Assembly: GCF_000813725.1 (NCBI RefSeq)
Contig: NZ_JWLD01000027.1
Coordinates: 1-64,000 of the forward strand
Length of the DNA: 64,000 nt
Reading direction: 5' to 3'
DNA from: Leisingera sp. ANG-Vp
Lineage (GTDB): Bacteria; Pseudomonadota; Alphaproteobacteria; Rhodobacterales; Rhodobacteraceae
In this document: piece after piece, positions 54,379 to 63,531 of the stretch
Numbering within the stretch: position 1 is the first letter of the stretch
How the letters are laid out: every line of letters starts with the position of its first letter
The notes under the pieces: model-generated
The model's input: only the letters and a program-made list of their open reading frames with translations
Databases searched by the model: none
What the model was told of the DNA's origin: nothing
Position numbers and translations under genes: made by a program

Positions 54379-55515
54379 CAGCTGTTTTTATGGTTAGCTT
54401 GGAACTTGAATCGATCTAATAAGCAGCACTACCGTTATTAGGCAGGCACCGCGTTCAGCACCTGAAATCACATCTTGTAATTTCAGATGGGATACGCCCA
54501 ACGCGTCACCAAGTCCTAAGTTTTTTGAGTAAAGGGCATTGGGCTGATCAACATTGCCTTGATGTTCTTAGCGTATATTGGATTTGGGTGCGCTCGGAAT
54601 TTAATGACTGATCAGCAGTTCAAATCTTCGCCGCCTTCGTGAGCCCGCTTTAGCTTTTCTGAAGCAAACCCCGAGCAACCGCAGCCAATTTTCACTTTCT
54701 GCCCGACCGGGATGAGTGGCTTTAGCGCTCGGTCGGCGGTCAGGAAGTCGGTTTGAGCAGCCTGTAGCCATAGCTTCCGGCAACGGGAGCGGCAACTTTG
54801 TCCGGCGACGTGTGAATTCGGGGTTTCAGACTTGCTGCGGCCTGCCGGAATGGCTGCATTCTCCTCTGCCATGCAGCGAAAGATATTCGGGGGTGCAGCG
54901 GATCGGCGCGCTGCGAGCGCGCGCAGCATGAAAACCAGATTCACAGTTTGGGCTCTTCACCCGATTTCGCCGCTATCAGGCCGAACCTTGGCTTCTGATA
55001 AACGAGTGGCAGCGCATCATCGGAAACGTCGCTGGATCAATCCCTTGGCCAGACCTGTCAATGGCCGGTCCCTGTCCACGCATAACGAGGGGCTTGCTGC
55101 CCAAGCATTCGGCGGCTCCGAGCCCAAACTACTAAACGCTGCGCAAGACATGAACAGGTAAGAAACGCACTAAGCCGCCATTGGCCGAAGTAGTGTCGGC
55201 CTTTTGCGGGCACTCGTGTTGACCTGACTGTTCCGCTTTGCATCCCAGCATTGCGGTCTTTCGGGCATCGTGCAGCCTTGCAGAAGAGCGAGTATAGCAA
55301 TCCGCTCGAAGTAGCCCTCGGGCGCCTGTGGCCGCGGCCCCAGCTTCGCGATCCTGACATCAGCTAGGTTGCGACAGGCTGCACAGTGTAAAGGTCTAGC
55401 TACAGGCGGTAATCTGGATTCTAGCGGTGCCTACCCTGAACTCTGACATACTACGGTAATCCGAAGGTTCAGACCACGCAGCTGCAAGGAGGCCAAGCGG
55501 GAGTGTACTGTGTTC
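54379..55515. other. Gene-poor 1.1-kb stretch
   Basis: I see no supportable gene, RNA or complete mobile element here. Short frames on both strands lack start signals and family motifs. GC-rich islands near 54600-54950 and 55150-55260 resemble the degenerate intergenic repeats elsewhere (for example GGCCGAAGTAGTGTCGGCC at 55182-55200). A decayed gene or repeat cluster is likely. Confidence 0.4.
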
Positions 55516-56166
55516 TCAGCCCCTGTTTGCTGTGAAGGCCCCCGCTAGCGCACTCATCTTGCTTTGTGCGGCTTGCCTTTCTGCATCATTGCTGAATGTG
55601 CGGGTTATGACGGATTCGATCTGAGCCATTGCATCTTCGCGGTTCAAGCCACCAATCTGTAGACCGCACCGCATCCACAGCCCGTCAATCAGCAGGCTGA
55701 CTGTGTGTGATACTTCTTCCGCGGCGTCGTCGCCAATGCCCGTTTGTTTGAAGGCGGACAAGAGGTTGCTGTGAAGCCGATGATAGATGGCATTCTGCAG
55801 CCGCTGAAACTGCGGATTATGGGGAACTTCGGCGCACATTGCGATCCAGCCATGTGCCACTTCCGCCCTGAACGTGGTTGGGGAGAAATTTGCCTCGATA
55901 ATGGCATAGAACCTTTCCCATGGTGTTGAGGCCAGGGCCATAAAGGCAACGGCCTCCTTGCGCAGAGTGGCGTTGGCCCGGCGCATCGCCGATTCAATCA
56001 GGTTCTGCTTGTTGGGGAAGTAGTGCAGTACGCTGGCCTTCGATACGCCGGTATGTTCGGCGACGCGCTGCAGCGTTGTGCCCTTCATCCCGTGCAGTGA
56101 CAAGACCTCAAAGGCCGCTGTGGCAAATTCTTCCCTGCGGATTTCCGCAATGCTCTTGCGTCCCAT
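55516..56166 (-). CDS. betI: BetI-like TetR repressor of choline genes
   Basis: This 216-residue TetR-family repressor has the HTH TTLQRVAEHTGVSKASVLHYFPNKQNLIESAMRR (residues about 25-60) and a C-terminal domain like BetI_C_2 with RAEVAHGWIAMCAEVPHNPQFQRLQ and LIDGLWMRCGL. BetI proteins repress choline uptake and oxidation genes until choline is present. GGAGG lies 8 bp before the ATG at 56166; an in-frame GTG 3 codons earlier overlaps that site and is unlikely. It is divergent from choX with two palindromes between. Confidence 0.88.
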   Translation of the reverse strand: MGRKSIAEIRREEFATAAFEVLSLHGMKGTTLQRVAEHTGVSKASVLHYFPNKQNLIESAMRRANATLRKEAVAFMALASTPWERFYAIIEANFSPTTFRAEVAHGWIAMCAEVPHNPQFQRLQNAIYHRLHSNLLSAFKQTGIGDDAAEEVSHTVSLLIDGLWMRCGLQIGGLNREDAMAQIESVITRTFSNDAERQAAQSKMSALAGAFTANRG

Positions 56167-56196
56167 GTCCGGCACCTCCTGAGATGCACGGTAGAA

Positions 56197-56257
56197 TTTA
56201 TTGACTCCAGGGTCAAATTATCTTACTGGACAGTTTATTGACCTGCGGGTCAGTAAA
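56197..56257. promoter_or_regulatory. Two BetI-type operators between betI and choX
   Basis: Two related palindromes lie in the 114-bp gap. The first (56197-56220) has half-sites TTTATTGAC and GGGTCAAATTA; the second (56234-56257) has TTTATTGAC and GGGTCAGTAAA. Their starts are 37 bp apart. The TTGAC...GTCAA pattern agrees with the kind of dyad bound by BetI, so they should control both betI and the cho operon. Confidence 0.7.
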
Positions 56258-56280
56258 TTTTCCAATGGGAGGAAAAGCCG

Positions 56281-57207
56281 ATGAAGATGAAATTCGCATT
56301 GCCGCTAGCTGCATCCGTGCTTGCGCTGACCGCGCACCAGGTCGCAGCCGGCTGCGAAACTGTGCGCTTGGCAGAGCCGGGCTGGACGGACCTCGCTTTG
56401 ACCACCGGTGTGGCAAGCGTTGTGTTGGAGGGTCTCGGCTACACAGCGGAAAGCGATGTGCTGGGCATCCCGGTGATTTACGAATCGATGGTCAGCAAGG
56501 ATCTGGACGTGTTCCTTGGCTATTGGGATCCAGCGATGGAGACCTACTACCAAGCCTATCGCGACACCGGCGAAATCGAGACGGTTCACCAGAACCTGGA
56601 AGGGGCAAAGTTCACCTTTGCAGTGCCGAAGTACGTCTATGACGTCGGGGTGACAGATTTCAGCCATCTGGCAGAGCATGCGGATAAATTCGACAGCCAG
56701 ATGTACGGGATTGAGCCGGGCTCGAACGACATCATGCTGGACATCGTCGGCAAGGATGCCTTTGGCCTGGGCGGTTGGAAAGTGGTCGAGAGCTCCGAGC
56801 AGGGGATGCTGGCACAGGTCAAGAAGAACGCCCGCAAGGAAGACTGGATCGTGTTCCTGGCCTGGGCGCCGCACCCGATGAACACCGAATTCGAGATTGA
56901 ATACCTGACTGGTGGCGACGACTTCTATGGTCCGAACTTCGGTGGTGCGTCTGTCCATACGCAGGTGCGCAAAGGCTACATTGAGGAGTGTCCGAACGTC
57001 GGCAAACTGCTTACCCAGATGACCTTCGACATCCCGGTGGAAAGCGAAGGCATGGGCTATATCCTGACTGATGGCGACGATCCCAAGGACGCTGGAGCTA
57101 AGCTGCTGCGGGCGCATCCCGACTATCTCGATGGCTGGCTCGACGGCGTTACCGCCAAGGACGGCAGCAGCGGCCTGGAGGCCGTGCGCGGCCATCTAGG
57201 CCTGTAA
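56281..57207 (+). CDS. choX: Choline ABC transporter substrate-binding protein
   Basis: This 308-residue periplasmic protein has a signal peptide (MKMKFALPLAASVLALTAHQVAAG) and an OpuAC domain of the ChoX type. Trp35 in LAEPGWTD, Trp82 in LGYWDPAM and Trp195 in LAWAPHPM sit with nearly the spacing of the aromatic-box tryptophans known in Sinorhizobium ChoX; the fourth aromatic residue is not settled. GGGAGG precedes the ATG. It is the first gene of the cho operon, under two BetI-type sites. Confidence 0.9.
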   Translation: MKMKFALPLAASVLALTAHQVAAGCETVRLAEPGWTDLALTTGVASVVLEGLGYTAESDVLGIPVIYESMVSKDLDVFLGYWDPAMETYYQAYRDTGEIETVHQNLEGAKFTFAVPKYVYDVGVTDFSHLAEHADKFDSQMYGIEPGSNDIMLDIVGKDAFGLGGWKVVESSEQGMLAQVKKNARKEDWIVFLAWAPHPMNTEFEIEYLTGGDDFYGPNFGGASVHTQVRKGYIEECPNVGKLLTQMTFDIPVESEGMGYILTDGDDPKDAGAKLLRAHPDYLDGWLDGVTAKDGSSGLEAVRGHLGL

Positions 57208-57223
57208 GAGCGTGGGGCGGCTG

Positions 57224-58105
57224 ATGCCAAATACTGCCGAAAACCTAAGCAGCTGCCCTATCCATGCAGAGATGCACGGTGACGTCTCGTTGCCGTGCCT
57301 TGTCCTGATCCTCGGATTGGGGATGCGCATTGAGGAATGGCCGCAAGAGGCCGTTGCCGATTTGGCGCGCGACTTCAGGGTGATCTGTATCGACAATCGG
57401 GATTCCGGCCGGTCGGGGCGCTGCGGCCCGAATGTGGACAGCGCTGCTGTCAGAACGCTCGAAAGCGGGGCACCCTATGGCGAGGAGCCGCTGCCCTACA
57501 CGCTGTTTGACATGCGCGACGACGTCTTGCGTGTGCTGAATGAACTGCAGATCGGAAGGTTCGCCGTTGCGGGTTTCTCCATGGGAGGCATGATCGCGCA
57601 GCTTGTCGCCGCCCAGGCTAGCAGCCGAGTAACTGGCATGGTGCAGATCTGCAGCTCTGCTGGGGAAGTTGCCGCCCCGGTGCCGGAAGTGACCTGGCAG
57701 CGCTTCCTGAAGAATGCGCGTCCGTTTGAAAGCCGCGATGCGCTGATCCGGTGGCTTGCAGAAGATCTGACCTGGTGTTCCGCACCATCCCCATTAGCAG
57801 ATGCTGTCGATGCAGCCGAAGCGATGGTGGACGGAGGCTACACGCCAGGTGGCTATGCCCGGCAGCTACTGGCGCTGAGCCAGTCGGGAGACCGCAGCGC
57901 ATATCTGACTCAGATTACCTGCCCGGCCCTGGTGATCGGGGCGGCGCAGGACCGTTGCATCGAGCCGGATAGCTCACGGCTGGCCCAACGGCTTATCCCG
58001 GATGCAGAACTCGTCATCTGCGGCAACACCGGCCATGCGCTGGAGCCGCAGGTGATGGCACATCTTAGCAGCTGGCTCAGGAAGACACTGATCCAGCGAC
58101 ATTGA
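57224..58105 (+). CDS. Alpha/beta hydrolase inserted in the choline transport operon
   Basis: This 293-residue hydrolase has the nucleophile elbow GFSMGGMIAQL, an oxyanion region LVLILGLGMRIEEW, an acid in VIGAAQDRCIEP and the histidine in NTGHALEP. The start is probably the ATG at 57224 behind GGGGCGG, though a GTG at 57212 is in frame. It lies between choX and choW, where rhizobial operons have none that I recall. An attractive guess is release of choline from an imported choline ester. The stop overlaps the beginning of the next frame but not the chosen choW start. Confidence 0.82.
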   Translation: MPNTAENLSSCPIHAEMHGDVSLPCLVLILGLGMRIEEWPQEAVADLARDFRVICIDNRDSGRSGRCGPNVDSAAVRTLESGAPYGEEPLPYTLFDMRDDVLRVLNELQIGRFAVAGFSMGGMIAQLVAAQASSRVTGMVQICSSAGEVAAPVPEVTWQRFLKNARPFESRDALIRWLAEDLTWCSAPSPLADAVDAAEAMVDGGYTPGGYARQLLALSQSGDRSAYLTQITCPALVIGAAQDRCIEPDSSRLAQRLIPDAELVICGNTGHALEPQVMAHLSSWLRKTLIQRH

Positions 58106-58140
58106 ATATCCGCAACACGGACAGGAGGGAGGACCTGAAA

Positions 58141-58974
58141 ATGGAGTGGCTGGAATCTCACAAGATCCCTATCGGAGCATGGGCCAAAGGGTTCGTCGAT
58201 TGGCTCACTGACAATTTCTTCTGGTTCTTCGACGGGTTGTCGGCAGTACTGGAAACTATCATTCTTGCATTGCTATGGCTACTGCAGTCTCCCAACCCGT
58301 TTGTGGTGATTGCGGTCATCACGATTTTGTCTTGGCTGGCCCGGAGATCCGCGGGCTTCACCGTGTTCACGGCGCTGGGACTGCTGCTGATTGTCAACCA
58401 GGGTTACTGGGTCGAGACGACTGAAACGCTGGCGCTGGTCCTGGCCGCTGCGACTGTCTGCATGGGGTTCGGGGTGCCGCTGGGCATTGCTTCCGCCCGC
58501 CGGCCCTGGCTGCACCGGGCGATGGAGCCGGTCCTGGATCTGATGCAGACGATCCCGACGTTTGTCTACCTGATCCCCGCGCTGATCCTGTTTGGCCTTG
58601 GCATGGTGCCCGGCCTGATCGCAACGGTGATCTTTGCCATCCCTGCGCCGATCCGGCTAACCCATCTTGGCATCACCTCCACCCCGACGGCGCTGATTGA
58701 GGCGGGCAAGGCTTTTGGCTCAACGCCGTTGCAACTGATGTGGAAGATCGAGCTGCCCTATGCGCTGCCACAGATCATGGCCGGGCTGACCCAGACCATC
58801 ATGCTGTCGCTGTCAATGGTGGTGATTGCGGCGTTGGTGGGGGCTGATGGGCTGGGCGTTCCGACCCTGCGGGCGCTGAATTCTGTGAATATCGCCAAGG
58901 GGTTCGAAGTAGGGATCGCCATCGTGCTGGTTGCGATCATCTCTGACCGGATGTTCAAGCGGGGAGGTGCGTGA
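58141..58974 (+). CDS. choW: Choline ABC transporter permease
   Basis: This 277-residue inner-membrane permease is a single-domain ProW/ChoW protein with an N-terminal amphipathic segment, about six transmembrane helices and the EAA loop EAGKAFGSTPLQLMWKIELPYALPQIMAG. The first in-frame TTG (58102) overlaps the hydrolase end, but GGAGGGAGG before the ATG at 58141 marks the true start. It probably works as a homodimer with ChoV. Confidence 0.9.
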   Translation: MEWLESHKIPIGAWAKGFVDWLTDNFFWFFDGLSAVLETIILALLWLLQSPNPFVVIAVITILSWLARRSAGFTVFTALGLLLIVNQGYWVETTETLALVLAAATVCMGFGVPLGIASARRPWLHRAMEPVLDLMQTIPTFVYLIPALILFGLGMVPGLIATVIFAIPAPIRLTHLGITSTPTALIEAGKAFGSTPLQLMWKIELPYALPQIMAGLTQTIMLSLSMVVIAALVGADGLGVPTLRALNSVNIAKGFEVGIAIVLVAIISDRMFKRGGA

Positions 58975-58977
58975 GCA

Positions 58978-60036
58978 ATGACTGACACAATGGTTCGTTT
59001 CGACAACGTAAACATCGTCTTCGGCAAAGAGCCAGCGAAGGCGCTGCCGCTGATGGACAAGGGTATGAGCCGCACCGAAATCCAGGAGCAGACCGGCCAG
59101 GTTCTGGGCGTTCACGATTGTTCGATTGATATCAAGAACGGCGAGATCCTGGTGCTGATGGGGCTGTCCGGTTCTGGTAAGTCCACCCTGCTTCGCGCCG
59201 TCAATGGGCTGAACCCTGTGGTCCGTGGCAAGGTCGAGGTCAAAACCGGGCATGGGCTTGTCGATGTGGTGCAGACCGATGCGCGCAATTTGCGACAGAT
59301 CCGCCGCGACCGGATCGGCATGGTGTTCCAGCAGTTCGGCCTGCTGCCCTGGCGCACGGTGATCGACAACGTGGCCTATGGCCTGGAGGTGGCAGGAGTT
59401 CCGAAAGAGGAGCGCTACCGCCGCGCGCGTGAGCAGCTTGAGCTAGTCCATCTGGAGGATTGGGCGGACCGCAAGGTGCAGGAGCTGTCCGGCGGTATGC
59501 AGCAGCGTGTCGGCCTCGCCCGCGCCTTTGCCACCGAGGCGCCGATCCTTTTGATGGATGAACCGTTTTCGGCGCTTGACCCACTGATCCGCAACAAGCT
59601 GCAGGACGAATTGCTTGAGTTTCAGCAGAAGCTGGGCCGTACCATCATCTTTGTCAGCCATGACCTGGACGAGGCGCTGAAGATCGGTTCGCGCATCGCC
59701 ATCATGGAGGGCGGCCGCATCGTACAATGCGCCGAACCCCAGGAAATCGTGCTAAACCCGGCAACTCCCTATGTGGCCGAATTCGTTGCGCATATGAACC
59801 CGCTCAATGTTCTGCGCGCGATGGAGATCATGGTGGATGGTATCCCGCCTATCGAGGTGAACGCCCGCACGATCCCAGATACGACACCCTTGAAGGACAT
59901 CATCGGAATGCTGATAGAGGAGCAGAGCGACATCCTAGTGACAAACGGGACTGGCCCGGTTGGCAAGATTGACGTGAAGGCGGCGCTGTCCAGCTTGCTC
60001 AGAACACAGCAGGGGCAAAGGATGTCGGCACAGTAG
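58978..60036 (+). CDS. choV: Choline ABC transporter ATP-binding protein
   Basis: This 352-residue ATPase has Walker A GLSGSGKST, the signature LSGGMQQRVGLARAFA, Walker B ILLMDEPFSALDP and switch histidine FVSHDLDEAL. The N-terminal 40-residue extension before the core (FGKEPAKALPLMDKGMSRTEIQEQTGQVLGVHDCS) is typical of ChoV and differs from ProV. The C-terminus has a degenerate CBS-like stretch. It starts 3 bp after choW and ends the operon. No betA, betB or betC lies in the window. Confidence 0.92.
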   Translation: MTDTMVRFDNVNIVFGKEPAKALPLMDKGMSRTEIQEQTGQVLGVHDCSIDIKNGEILVLMGLSGSGKSTLLRAVNGLNPVVRGKVEVKTGHGLVDVVQTDARNLRQIRRDRIGMVFQQFGLLPWRTVIDNVAYGLEVAGVPKEERYRRAREQLELVHLEDWADRKVQELSGGMQQRVGLARAFATEAPILLMDEPFSALDPLIRNKLQDELLEFQQKLGRTIIFVSHDLDEALKIGSRIAIMEGGRIVQCAEPQEIVLNPATPYVAEFVAHMNPLNVLRAMEIMVDGIPPIEVNARTIPDTTPLKDIIGMLIEEQSDILVTNGTGPVGKIDVKAALSSLLRTQQGQRMSAQ

Positions 60037-60975
60037 CCTGCGCTGCAAGAGCTGCCACCCTCGCTGTCGCTGCATTGTTTCGAAGTTATTACTAAGCCCG
60101 CCCGCTCGATCTGTGGGCGGGCACTTGAGTTCTCTGACATGATCTTTCGGAGAACTATTCCCAACAGAATACTGTTTCCTCCTTAGAGCACCCCTTGGCA
60201 GCGGGGCCATAGCCTGCGTGGATAGTGCCTTCTCGATTTCAATTGGCTGCTTTCTCTGAGGCAGAGGGGGCGCTGAAGCAGCGAACTTCCTCTTCCGGCA
60301 CTTCCAGCGGAGCGCCGCAGGCAAAGAGCACGGTTTGCCGCCAATAAAGCAAGTTGCAGCGAATTTTCACTTTGTCCGGCAGACTGTGAGTTCGATCATC
60401 TCCAGATTTTGCTCGCGCAGCGAATGACCGGAAAGCGGGCTGCGCCTGCAGCAACGTGAGGGTAGGGCGAAGGTCCGGAATGGCCCGGTTCCCGCCCTTT
60501 GTGCATGACAGGCGAAGAGCGAACAGCAGCTCGGATCGTGTCTGCTTCGGACTGCTAGTGCCCGGCTGCGCCCGCAGCAATCCGGCCTCGTGCTCATAGC
60601 TGATGACGGCTCAGCAGGTACAGACGGCTTCCCCGATTGTACCTGCAAATCAGCCCTGATTTTCCTGAAGGAAGTCAGTTCAAGCGCAACAGAACCCGCG
60701 AGTCGAAAACGGGAATTGGGTCAACAACCTGACAAGAAGGTCAGTTTTGCCCAGCATTCGACAAATTTGTGTCAGATGTCGGCCAAAACTGACTCAATGG
60801 GAGCCGTTTCCTGGGGAAATTTGCCCGCGCGGGCCAGGCATTTCCAGCCCAAGTGTCAAGCATTTCTGACCCAAACCGGACCTTCAGAACAGGATGCGAA
60901 ATGGGCTAGATGCGGGACTTACCTGCCGTCCGTTTCAGTATGGTGAATGGCTGCTTTCGACTCCGCTGTCGAGAA
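60037..60975. other. Gene-free gap holding repeats
   Basis: The 939 bp between choV and the convergent TfuA gene have no credible gene. They hold a degenerate repeat at about 60385-60540 (GCAGCGAATGACCG at 60417) and the second copy of the 225-bp repeat at 60542-60766. The last 200 bp hold nothing I recognise. Confidence 0.6.
60542..60766 (-). repeat. 225-bp dispersed repeat, copy B (inverted)
   Basis: The reverse complement of this stretch matches 24005-24229 along its whole length, at about 85% identity by eye. The most conserved blocks are AAAACTGACCTTCTTGTCAG, CTGACTTCCTTCAGGAAAAT and GGCCGGATTGCTGCGGGCGC. Copies A and B are inverted relative to each other and about 36 kb apart. Confidence 0.75.
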
Positions 60976-62232
60976 TCAACGGGGACGAAAACATGAAATA
61001 TCGGATTGCTTATGTGCGCCGTGGTCGGTTGAGTTTCTCATTTTACCAAAGGAGCGCGCCGCTCGGTTCGCAGCTATTGCATGGCACGCATCTTCAACCC
61101 AAACAATGGGAATGGCGCCAAAGAGCTTTCCGTCCGAAACCTCAGATCTGAGGCTTTCCCAATCAGACAACCCATGCCGTACCGCAATCTCTTCTTGCAC
61201 CCATCTAAGTTGCGCGTCCATGATGTCTGATGCCCGGGAATGCGCTGTGTGAGCGGCGGCCCATCGAGCGATCTCCGCCTCTAACTCGTCCATGAACGCC
61301 ATCTCAAACCAGAATGACTGTGCCAAACTGTCAAAATCGTTCAGCTTCTTCGCCATGACCTTTACCAAAATCTCGCGCGTGGTTTCCGCCTGCTCGTCCT
61401 TTGGCAAAGCTTGGAGCTCCGAAAAATCTGATGCGCCGATCACAATGGGCCAGATATAGGCCTGATACCTCCCGCTCCCGAACAACCAACGCAGAAGGCG
61501 CGGCTTCAGCTCATCTTCGGTTAGACCAAATTTGGCGTCAGATCCATGATAGCGCTGTTGTGGACCCAACTGCGCGATCCGTCGCAGACCCTGTTTCGGG
61601 GCCTGATCTTTTGAAAAGAAACGCGCGGCCAAATTTGCATCCCGTGCTTTGAGATCAAAGGCAACCATCTTCCGAGCAATGTCTTCCGAAATATCCGCGT
61701 CCGTGCCCCAAGTCCGAAGGTCACGCTCAGAATAATGTAGTTTTGACGCCGTCCTCAAGATGTGCCGCGATTGCGGTTCAGAGATCAAGCCAAAACGCTC
61801 AAGGCAACGCAGTGCATAGCGTACATTGATCAACGCATACGTGATCGCGGCATCCTTCGCTGCGGGATTCGTCAATACCGCCACCTCGTCATCGCTCGTT
61901 AGGATACCGCGCCTATAAAGCCGGTAAATCGAGCCGTATCCTTTCATACCCGCAGGCCAACATTCAGCCGCGCGCAAAGCCCCCATGCTGGAGGCGCCCG
62001 CGACCTCGGCGCCATCTTTCAGCACATCCATGACCTCTCGCGGTGAAACAGCCAAAGTCTGAGAAAAGACACCATCTATTATCAACATCCTACGAGCACC
62101 ATTTGCGCGCGCGCGATAAAGGTCCCCCCGCGCGATCGGCGGCAAAAAGTCAGCCTTTGGCAAGTATTTTTGCAGGTCAGAAATCTTGGCTGTCGGTCCA
62201 ACGAATACGACGTCCGAGGTATGCGTGGTCAT
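60976..62232 (-). CDS. TfuA-like protein
   Basis: This 418-residue protein has the TfuA domain in its first half (residues about 8-230): VVFVGPTAKISDL, PPIARGDLYRA, LIIDGVFSQTLAVSPREVMDVL and ASSMGALRAAECWPAGMKGYGSIYRLYRRG. TfuA proteins accompany YcaO enzymes in trifolitoxin biosynthesis and in thioamidation of methyl-coenzyme M reductase, where they are thought to deliver or release sulfide. The C-terminal 190 residues are not recognised. Its ATG overlaps the YcaO stop by 4 bp (ATGA), so the two are translationally coupled. Confidence 0.88.
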   Translation of the reverse strand: MTTHTSDVVFVGPTAKISDLQKYLPKADFLPPIARGDLYRARANGARRMLIIDGVFSQTLAVSPREVMDVLKDGAEVAGASSMGALRAAECWPAGMKGYGSIYRLYRRGILTSDDEVAVLTNPAAKDAAITYALINVRYALRCLERFGLISEPQSRHILRTASKLHYSERDLRTWGTDADISEDIARKMVAFDLKARDANLAARFFSKDQAPKQGLRRIAQLGPQQRYHGSDAKFGLTEDELKPRLLRWLFGSGRYQAYIWPIVIGASDFSELQALPKDEQAETTREILVKVMAKKLNDFDSLAQSFWFEMAFMDELEAEIARWAAAHTAHSRASDIMDAQLRWVQEEIAVRHGLSDWESLRSEVSDGKLFGAIPIVWVEDACHAIAANRAARSFGKMRNSTDHGAHKQSDISCFRPR

Positions 62233-63503
62233 ATCAAGCTCCTCAGCAACCGATCACCTGGGAGACGAGTAGTGAAGCTATAGGGGCATTCCAACCCCGG
62301 TACCACAACGCGAACCACTGGCACGCCTAACTCAGCGCGCGTCATGTTTACCACAATGCACCGGTCCAGACCAACCGTGCGCATCGCCTTCAAAGCCCGG
62401 TTTGTGTTGCGCGCAATGTCCTCGTCACCGTCGCTAACAAAATCAAACGTGGCCAATGCGTCCGGGTTCAAGACACGGATACGTCGCAACAAGCGGCTTG
62501 CCCGATCTGGTCGCGGCCTCATACCTTCAATTGCGTCGCGTGCGCCTAGGAGGGTTACGGAATGCGCCTGCACAGCTTCTGTCACAGCGCGCAGCGCGGC
62601 GCGCCCTGCATCGTAGTCACAGCCGTGGCCAACAAAAACAGTGTCTCGATTCATATTCCCCGGAAAACGACGCGTGAGTACATGGGCGGCGATCACCGGG
62701 ACGCCTAAGTCCGAGGTCTGATCCTGAAACGTGACCACGCAGTTTTCGCTCCGCAATCGTGCGACCCAGTCCGCAACGGTTGGTGGCAGAGTGTGTGTGC
62801 TAAGCATGCGAGGCTGAAATCGCGGCCCGTCGGCGGCCTCGCCGTGCTCCTCAATGAACCGGTCTATCGAGGCCGCGTCTCTTTCAATCACCTCATAGAT
62901 GGCGTGCAGGGTCGCTTCAGCAATACTGTTCCCGGACGCTAGGCCGTTTGTCTCTACCCCTTGAAAAACACCGTCTTGAGGTGGCGTGATCACAGCATCA
63001 GAGGGCAACCAAATCTCAGTCTTCTGCTGTACATCATACCCTTTGGTCCAGTGGATGGATGTTTTATTCGTCAACCTTCCTTGCGCGGGTGCGTTCAGAT
63101 CCCCAGGCGTCACGATTGGCAAATCCTGACGCTCTAGCAGGCAGGAAAGACTGCATCGAACCTGCCGATCGCTCGGCAAGCTCTCTCCGCAGACCCTTTC
63201 TATTGCTTCCATGATTGCGCTTGCTTTGGCAGCCTCCGGTGTCTCGCCCTTGCCGGAATGCACAGTGATATCTGCCGCCAGCGGTGTAACGGCGCCCCAA
63301 ACAGGCAATCCAAGACTGTCAATCGTGCTAAGGTCATAGACCCGTGTGACCGGCACCTTGGGAAGGATCGGGGCAACCGTAGCAAGAGTGTCTGAGATGA
63401 GTCTAACATGCCCTGATGCTGTCACGATGGGCTGCGGGTCAAAATCCGAAGCGCACAAACCACTTTGAACGCTGACAAAATCTGACGTCGTACTCAAGCT
63501 CAT
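62229..63503 (-). CDS. YcaO cyclodehydratase/thioamide synthetase family protein
   Basis: This 424-residue protein has the YcaO ATP-binding signature: KASAIMEAIERVCGE (residues 94-107) and LASGNSIAEATLHAIYEVIERDA (188-210), followed by GMRPRPDRASRLL-type and VPVVRVVVPGLECP segments. YcaO enzymes phosphorylate a peptide amide to form azolines or, with TfuA, thioamides. It ends TTRLPGDRLLRSLI and lacks the C-terminal PxPxP that azoline-forming members often carry, which favours thioamidation. The chosen ATG at 63503 has weak spacing to GGGAAG, and the frame is open upstream to 63605. Confidence 0.87.
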   Translation of the reverse strand: MSLSTTSDFVSVQSGLCASDFDPQPIVTASGHVRLISDTLATVAPILPKVPVTRVYDLSTIDSLGLPVWGAVTPLAADITVHSGKGETPEAAKASAIMEAIERVCGESLPSDRQVRCSLSCLLERQDLPIVTPGDLNAPAQGRLTNKTSIHWTKGYDVQQKTEIWLPSDAVITPPQDGVFQGVETNGLASGNSIAEATLHAIYEVIERDAASIDRFIEEHGEAADGPRFQPRMLSTHTLPPTVADWVARLRSENCVVTFQDQTSDLGVPVIAAHVLTRRFPGNMNRDTVFVGHGCDYDAGRAALRAVTEAVQAHSVTLLGARDAIEGMRPRPDRASRLLRRIRVLNPDALATFDFVSDGDEDIARNTNRALKAMRTVGLDRCIVVNMTRAELGVPVVRVVVPGLECPYSFTTRLPGDRLLRSLI

Positions 63504-63531
63504 CTTCCCGTACAAAAATTGACAAAGCGAC

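Noticed and set aside
54612-54944. Minus-strand frame of 110 codons in the gene-poor stretch
   Set aside because: No ribosome-binding site, no family motif and a repeat-like composition.
60993-61151. Small plus-strand frame beginning MKYRIAYVRRG as a candidate RiPP precursor beside TfuA
   Set aside because: It is antisense to the 3' end of the TfuA gene and lacks a leader/core pattern. Overlap with a real gene makes it an unlikely precursor.
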